NCBI GenBank assembly: GCA_947311845.1
Contig: CAMZMU010000059.1
Span: 54,459,461 to 54,523,460, forward strand
Reading direction: 5' to 3'
DNA from: Poa pratensis
Taxonomy: Eukaryota > Streptophyta > Magnoliopsida > Poales > Poaceae
DNA: 64,000 nt
Shown here: one piece after another, positions 59,412-64,000 of the stretch
Position numbering within the stretch: the stretch's first letter is position 1
How the letters are laid out: each line of letters starts with the position of its first letter
Notes under the pieces: model-generated
What the model saw: only the letters and a program-made list of their open reading frames with translations
The model's database searches: none
What the model was told of the DNA's origin: nothing
Translations under genes and position numbers: made by a program

Positions 59412-59685
59412 ATGACACTACTTGCTTTCGAAACTTTTGCGAGCTTAAACTATCGACTCTCGCACGAGATATATTCGTGTATGATAAAATATTTGGTCAC
59501 TTGTGGTCTATTTCTTCGGTTTGTAATGTATATGTGATCGTTGAACCAACCAATTTGGTCACTTGTCTATTTGTAATACTTGGTTATTCATACTATGTAT
59601 TTATACTGTATTGCCAACTATATCTGTATATATACGCTGATAAATAAATACGCTGGCGGCAGAAAAAAATTACAGAAAAATATAC

Positions 59686-59930
59686 CACTGACGTACAACA
59701 TAAAATACTACTAACGCACATAGTATATTCCAGAGGAATTACCTCTGGCATACCCGTTGATTACCACTGACGGACGTGGAGTGCGTCAGTGATAGTTCAC
59801 ATAGCGCTGACGTGCTCTATTTTTCGCACGTCAGTGATAACTAGGAATACCACTGACGCACGGGCCCTATACCACTGACGAGAGAGCGCCGACGGACGCT
59901 CGCCCGTCAGTGGTACTAATGCAGGCTGCT
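59686..59930. repeat. CACTA subterminal repeats (ACCACTGACG motif)
   Basis: At least five copies of (A)CCACTGACG or its complement CGTCAGTGG in both orientations within 245 bp, the usual arrangement of transposase-binding repeats near CACTA ends. The terminal CACTACAAGAAA itself is not seen. Confidence 0.75.
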
Positions 59931-60926
59931 CTTCGGGTTTGACTAAGCTTAGTTTGGTGTGCGGTCGGTCAGCCGGGACTTCCCTACTGAGTCGTGAAGG
60001 GTCGCGATAGTGGCAGGCTGCTAGGAATCTCCTGAGGGCGCATCTTTTCGCGCTGAAGATCTTGTCGGGCACGCCACCACCTGGCAAGACGGCGGAGTAG
60101 ACCCGACGCCTTGGTTAACACGTTCCTCGGGATGGAGCGGTTTCCAGGGATGTGTGATGATGGCGCTCCGATCGCTCGTGCAAACTGTCAAGCCTAATTA
60201 AGGTACTACTGATACATTAACATATGCAATTGTCAAGCCTAATTATTCGTCTTACGTGCTAAGGTGGAGAAGCCCTTTCGCTAGATTAACCATGTCACAT
60301 TCACAAGCTCATGGATGCCTCATGGATGGTATGCACCTTCTCAGCTATGCGATGGGAAGAGGGATTAGCCGACACGCGGAGTATTCACAACGCGGTGGTA
60401 TTTGTCCACGATGACCCGGACGCGTCCAAGGCAGTAACACATCGTCATCTGTTGATTCTCCGGAACGACACTGACGTAGAGGTCGGGCTTTTTTTTTTTC
60501 GGGCTTGCCCCTTTTGATGATCCTCTCTGCCTCGTCTACCTTGAGCCCAACGACCGCCAGCCATTAATACCTGTGGTACCTGAACACAGGAGCAACTCCG
60601 GTTGTTGCTTGATCTGCGTTGCGCTGATGCCACGAACCTGTTAAGGGAGGGACAGAAAAGTCAAGTGCGCTTAGCACAACAATATATGCTTGAAAAATGG
60701 GCACTAAAGTAAATTGCGTATAAAGGGTTTTTATGATTCCTAATCTAAGTTTTGCCATTTGACCGATTAAAATCTCAATTTTGTCACTTGACCGTTACAA
60801 CACTATTTAGTTTTGGCAATCTATCTCTCCACGGTTAGTTTTGTCCACAGTTTTGCCATTCTTGTTCTCAATCTCTTTCTCTTTTTTAATTTTTATCTCA
60901 CTTATGGTTGGAGCTACATGTCGTTT
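59931..60926. other. Intergenic; 60193-60360 is a repeat shared with 32943-33232
   Basis: No gene recognised. At 60483-60506 TCGGGCTT flanks a T run, a weak candidate for another micro-insertion. The stretch 60700-60926 is AT-rich and precedes the Gypsy LTR. Confidence 0.55.
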
Positions 60927-61611
60927 TGTCGGGGGCTACCCCGAGTTTGGGTCAAGGTGCGGCATAGTTTATGTCCAAGAGTGGACCGAGGTACAGTGAA
61001 ACCGAGATAACCAGGCCCAGAAGGGGCCGTGATATAATGCTGGTGCAAACCGGCATATATTGACCGACATACCCAGGCCCAGAAGGGGCGAGGGTATGAT
61101 GTTGGTGCTGACCGACATATGAACCGACATATGAATCGACATATAAACCGACATATGTTGACCGGCATAACCAGACCCAGAAGGGGCCGGGGTATGATGC
61201 TGATGCTAACCGACTGATGTGGGCGTACCCTCCAGGCACCCGACCGTTGGCGTACCCGATGCGGCCCAGCACTTGGAGGCCCATGAAGCCCAACAAGCTA
61301 CAACTTGTAGTACAAGACAAAAACTCATGTAAACCCTACTGGCTCCCTTTATAAAGCCAGGCAGGGGCACCCCATAGGGGAGAGGATCCATACGAGACCA
61401 CGTCTCACCTCGCCCTCGCGGCCACCATGTAACAGCATCATACATCTATACAGATCAGACAAGCAGGATGTAGGTCTTTACCTCACAACGAGGGGCCGAA
61501 CCTGGGTAAATCCTTGCTTGTCAGCCGACGGAACTACCAGCGTGCCATCTCTCTTCCCTCAATCAACCCGGGGTACACAACCCAGGGATTTGCCGAGTCC
61601 ATACCTCGTCA
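60927..61611 (+). repeat. 5' LTR of a Gypsy-type retrotransposon (685 bp)
   Basis: Starts TGTCGGGGGCTACCCC and ends CATACCTCGTCA, immediately followed by a PBS-like sequence (TCGGCGCTGTCTGTGGGA, 61613-61630) of the TGGCGC type common in grass Gypsy elements. A region at 61000-61210 repeats ACCGACATA and CCCAGAAGGGGC. The partner LTR is outside the window, so no TSD can be checked (5' flank CGTTT). Confidence 0.8.
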
Positions 61612-62337
61612 ATCGGCGCTGTCTGTGGGAAAGAACGCGCGCTGGATTCAACGTTTCGGCGGCTCCAATCTTCATCGACAATGGCGCTGGCCGACTCGTC
61701 TACTTCGACGCGTTCGACTTCACCAACAACTACTGTGGCGTCGCGGAGACAACGTTCCGTGTGCACAACCTGCGCGATCCAATCTGGCAACGACTCCGTG
61801 CGGATGCTCGTCGGATCCAATCTGACGACGTTCCGCGCGCACATGGGCTCGACGTTACCATCGCCTCCACATGCGCAGCTGATCGGATCAACAATGGCGG
61901 CTGCGATCTGCGCTTGTGCTCCCGCGATGCCATCGGGTGGTGGCAAATCGCGCATGACGGCGTGCGTGCGGAGCCCGATCTAACCCATCGATCGGCCGAC
62001 GGAATTGCTACCGCAGATTTCAAGCCACACATGCCTGCGTCGCGTCCGCGTTCGCCCAGGCACATGGTCGCATGCATGCATCATGCATGGATCGATGGCA
62101 TTTTCCTTTAATCAACTTTTTCATCTCACGTACTACTCTATTTGGATCAGGTCAAGAGGCCACGAGATACGCGGCTGCTCACGGATCAGAGCAGAGACAT
62201 GGAGATTCGACTCTACCGCGGTCTGCTCGAGCACTCGCCTGCCGTTTGAGTCCCTTCGCCGGCCCGATCTCACCATCGACTCCTCGAGTCTCTACGCGTG
62301 CTGGACGTTAGCACGTGCCACAAGAAGCTAGCAGCTA

Positions 62338-62706
62338 CACACTCGGGGGCTGGCGGCCACGCCTTCGTCGACTCCGTCTCCGACACTCGGGGGTTGGCGG
62401 CCACGCCTTCATCGACTCCGTCTCCGACACTCGGGGGCTGGCGGCCACGCCTTCGTCGACTCCGTCTCCGACACTCGGGGCTGGCGGCCACACCTTCGTC
62501 GACTCCGCCTACAACACTCGGGGGCTGGCGGCCTCGCCTTCGTCGACTTCGCCTTCGTCGGCTCCGCCTCCGACACTCGGGGGCTGGCGGCCTCGCCTTC
62601 GTCGACTTCGCCTTCGTCGGCTCCGTCTCCGACACTCGGGGGCTGGCGGCCTCGCCTTCGTCGACTTCGCCTTCGTCGACTCCGCCTCCGACACTCGGGG
62701 GCTGGC
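62338..62706. repeat. Tandem array, ~46 bp then ~61 bp units (CACTCGGGGGCTGGCGGCC)
   Basis: Four units of about 46 bp are followed by three of about 61 bp, the latter enlarged by an extra TTCGCCTTCGTCGAC segment. Units are nearly identical. Stop codons are rare in them, so long frames appear by chance in two registers. Confidence 0.85.
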
Positions 62707-62729
62707 ACTTCACCTTCATCACTTCCGAC

Positions 62730-63180
62730 GCGTCGACTCCGGTCCGCCGCGTCGACTTCCACGACTCCGGTCCGCCGCGTCAACTACTTCCGCCGCGTCG
62801 ACTCCGGTCCGCCACGTCGACTACTTCTGCCGCGTCGACTCCGGTCCGCCGCGTCGACTACTTCCGCCGCGTCGACTCCGGTCCGCCGCGTCGACTACTT
62901 CCGCCGCGTCGACTCCGGTCCGCCGCGTCGACTGCCTCTACGGCACAACTCCGCCGTGTCGACTCCGGTCCGCCGCGTCGACTGCCTCTACAGCACAACT
63001 ACGCCGCGTCGACTCCGGTCCGCCGCGTCGACTGCCTCTACGGCACTACTCCGCCGCGTCAACTCCAGTCCACCACGTCGACTGCCTCTACGGCACTATT
63101 CCACCGCGTCGACTCCGGTCCGTCGCGTCGACTGCCTCTACGGCACTACTCCGCCGCGTCGACTCCGGTCCGCCGCGCAC
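62730..63180. repeat. Tandem array of CGCGTCGACTCCGGTCCGC units
   Basis: About five units of 37 bp (ending CTACTTCCGC) grade into about five units near 50 bp (ending CCTCTACGGCACTACTCCGC). All share GTCGACTCCGGTCCGCCGCG. A step in unit length separates the two parts. Confidence 0.85.
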
Positions 63181-63259
63181 AAACAAATTCGCCTTGGCCA
63201 CACCTGATGCTCTCCCGGGTGTTGCGCCGCACAGGCCATAAACAAACTCGAGAAAACCT

Positions 63260-63620
63260 AGGCCGCACTCAAACACTCGGGGGCTGCGCCACACAGGTCT
63301 AACAAGAAAACCGAGGCCGCACTCGACCACTCGGGGGCTGCGTCATACAGGTCCAACAAGAAAACCTAGGCCGCACTCGAACACTCAGGGGCTGCGCCAT
63401 ACAGGTCCAACAACGCAGTAGGCCGTTCGGCTGAGCAAATACTCGATATGTTTGTCGAGTCCACCAAGTAGGCCGTTAGGCTGAATGAGCAAACGCTCGA
63501 ATATCATTCGAGTTCTAGAAGTAAGCCGTCAGGCTGAGCAAACACTCGAACTCATTCGAGTCACACGAGTAAGCCCTCAGGCTGAGCAAGCACTCGAAAA
63601 GTGCAAACACGTAGTAAGCC
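63260..63620. repeat. Two further tandem arrays (AACACTCGGGGGCTGCGCC; AGTAGGCCGTTAGGCTGAGC)
   Basis: Three to four units of about 56 bp (63265-63420) are followed by four or five units of about 50-60 bp with GTAGGCC(G/C)T(T/C)AGGCTGAG (63418-63620). Both contain ACTCGA, so all four arrays of this element may derive from related seed sequences. Confidence 0.75.
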
Positions 63621-64000
63621 AAACAGGCTGAAAAAGGACTCTGATTTATCAGTGATTTCCTAAAATTACTCCCATCGGGAGGGGTTCAAGAATTTCTTTT
63701 CGACTGAGAGAGAGATTTTTTAGATTAACCTCAATTACAAGCAATTCAGCTTAATCTCGGGGGCTACTCCCATCGGGAGCACTGTTCGCGCTCCCGATAG
63801 ACTCAGTCGAAACATTACCGACTAAAGCATCCTCTGTAAGCCCTCAACGACCGGAGTCGAATTTCTTTAACTATCCTTTTCAGGAACAAGACGGCGTGCC
63901 CATGAGGAAAGAGTACTTACCCGACGCATCGACTACGCCTACACGACATGCTGCTTTGAGTCCCTGCCCGATTCTTCGTATCGACCAGACACTCGGGGGC

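Larger units (their letters stand above)
54526..59930 (+). mobile_element. Decayed CACTA (En/Spm-type) transposon segment
   Basis: Carries the two accessory ORFs typical of Triticeae CACTA elements, a small viroplasmin-domain ORF and CACTGACG-type subterminal repeats at the right end. The TNP2-type transposase and the CACTACAAGAAA-like termini were not found, so both ends are truncated or beyond recognition. Boundaries are approximate. The interval 54590-54740 is a GTG/GATG low-complexity stretch. Confidence 0.75.
61612..64000 (+). mobile_element. Internal region of the Gypsy element (continues beyond the window)
   Basis: GC-rich leader or internal DNA without a recognisable gag or pol in this window. 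Overlapping open frames at 61518-62111 and 61681-61983 have no recognised domains. Much of the interval is tandem repeats (listed separately). The motif CTCGGGGGCT recurs up to the window end, as in large Triticeae Gypsy elements. Confidence 0.7.

Noticed and set aside
60483..60506. Fifth micro-insertion candidate around a T run
   Set aside because: The duplicated flank is only 8-9 bp and the insert is pure T, so replication slippage is equally likely.
62298..63302. Overlapping open frames of 334 and 308 residues on the plus strand
   Set aside because: Both run through the same tandem repeats in different registers and lack stops only because the repeat unit does. No domain is seen.

Overview
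The window is nuclear DNA from a grass, most likely a member of the Triticeae (wheat, barley, rye, Aegilops). The reasons are the CTCCCTCCG-type Stowaway MITEs, CACTA, Gypsy and Copia elements of the kind that fill those genomes, GC-rich grass-type exons, and GT-AG introns. The species cannot be decided from the sequence alone. About five host genes or gene remnants sit in nested transposable elements; the elements and noncoding DNA make up most of the 64 kb.

Layout. 0-9.5 kb: a 2.4 kb solo LTR with an exact 5 bp target-site duplication (TSD), Helitron 3' ends, a 2.6 kb hAT-type element with an exact 8 bp TSD and a nested Stowaway, and a tRNA-derived SINE. 10.2-13.2 kb (+): a six-exon plastid-type solanesyl diphosphate synthase. 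16.4-21.0 kb (+): a ten-exon group D (TDY) MAP kinase. 23-45 kb: three serine carboxypeptidase-like (SCPL) genes, all broken as read. Two of them (B, minus, 29.2-30.7 kb; C, minus, 36.8-45.0 kb) end a roughly 6 kb unit that occurs twice in the same orientation. Each copy has since received different insertions, so each serves as the empty site for the other. SCPL C is split by a 6.8 kb Copia element with a perfect TSD. 47.6-50.2 kb (-): an LRR receptor-like protein. 50.7-52.3 kb: a Helitron. 53.0-53.8 kb: a gene-fragment-bearing MULE. 54.5-59.9 kb: a decayed CACTA element with an ORF1-type gene, an ULP1-like gene and a small tail-anchored viroplasmin-domain ORF. 60.9-64 kb: the 5' LTR and tandem-repeat-rich internal part of a Gypsy element that runs off the window.

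The most important technical observation is that every conserved coding region is interrupted by single-base losses, almost all in runs of identical bases, and never by an insertion: 1 in the synthase, 3 in the kinase, 4 in the LRR gene, 2 in SCPL B, about 10 in the Copia pol, and 4 in one Copia LTR relative to its partner. For the synthase, kinase, LRR gene and SCPL B, the ORF length becomes an exact multiple of three when these losses are counted back. This looks like deletion-biased assembly error more than independent pseudogenisation, so pseudogene status should not be concluded from frameshifts here.

I found no obvious multi-gene pathway or defence island. The most unusual biology is: insertions of 11-18 nt flanked by 15-17 bp duplications that look like tail-only retroposition events; two duplicated blocks that record seven independent insertions; a dispersed roughly 230 bp repeat present as a fold-back, singly, and inside a Helitron; and the tail-anchored viroplasmin-domain ORF in the CACTA element.
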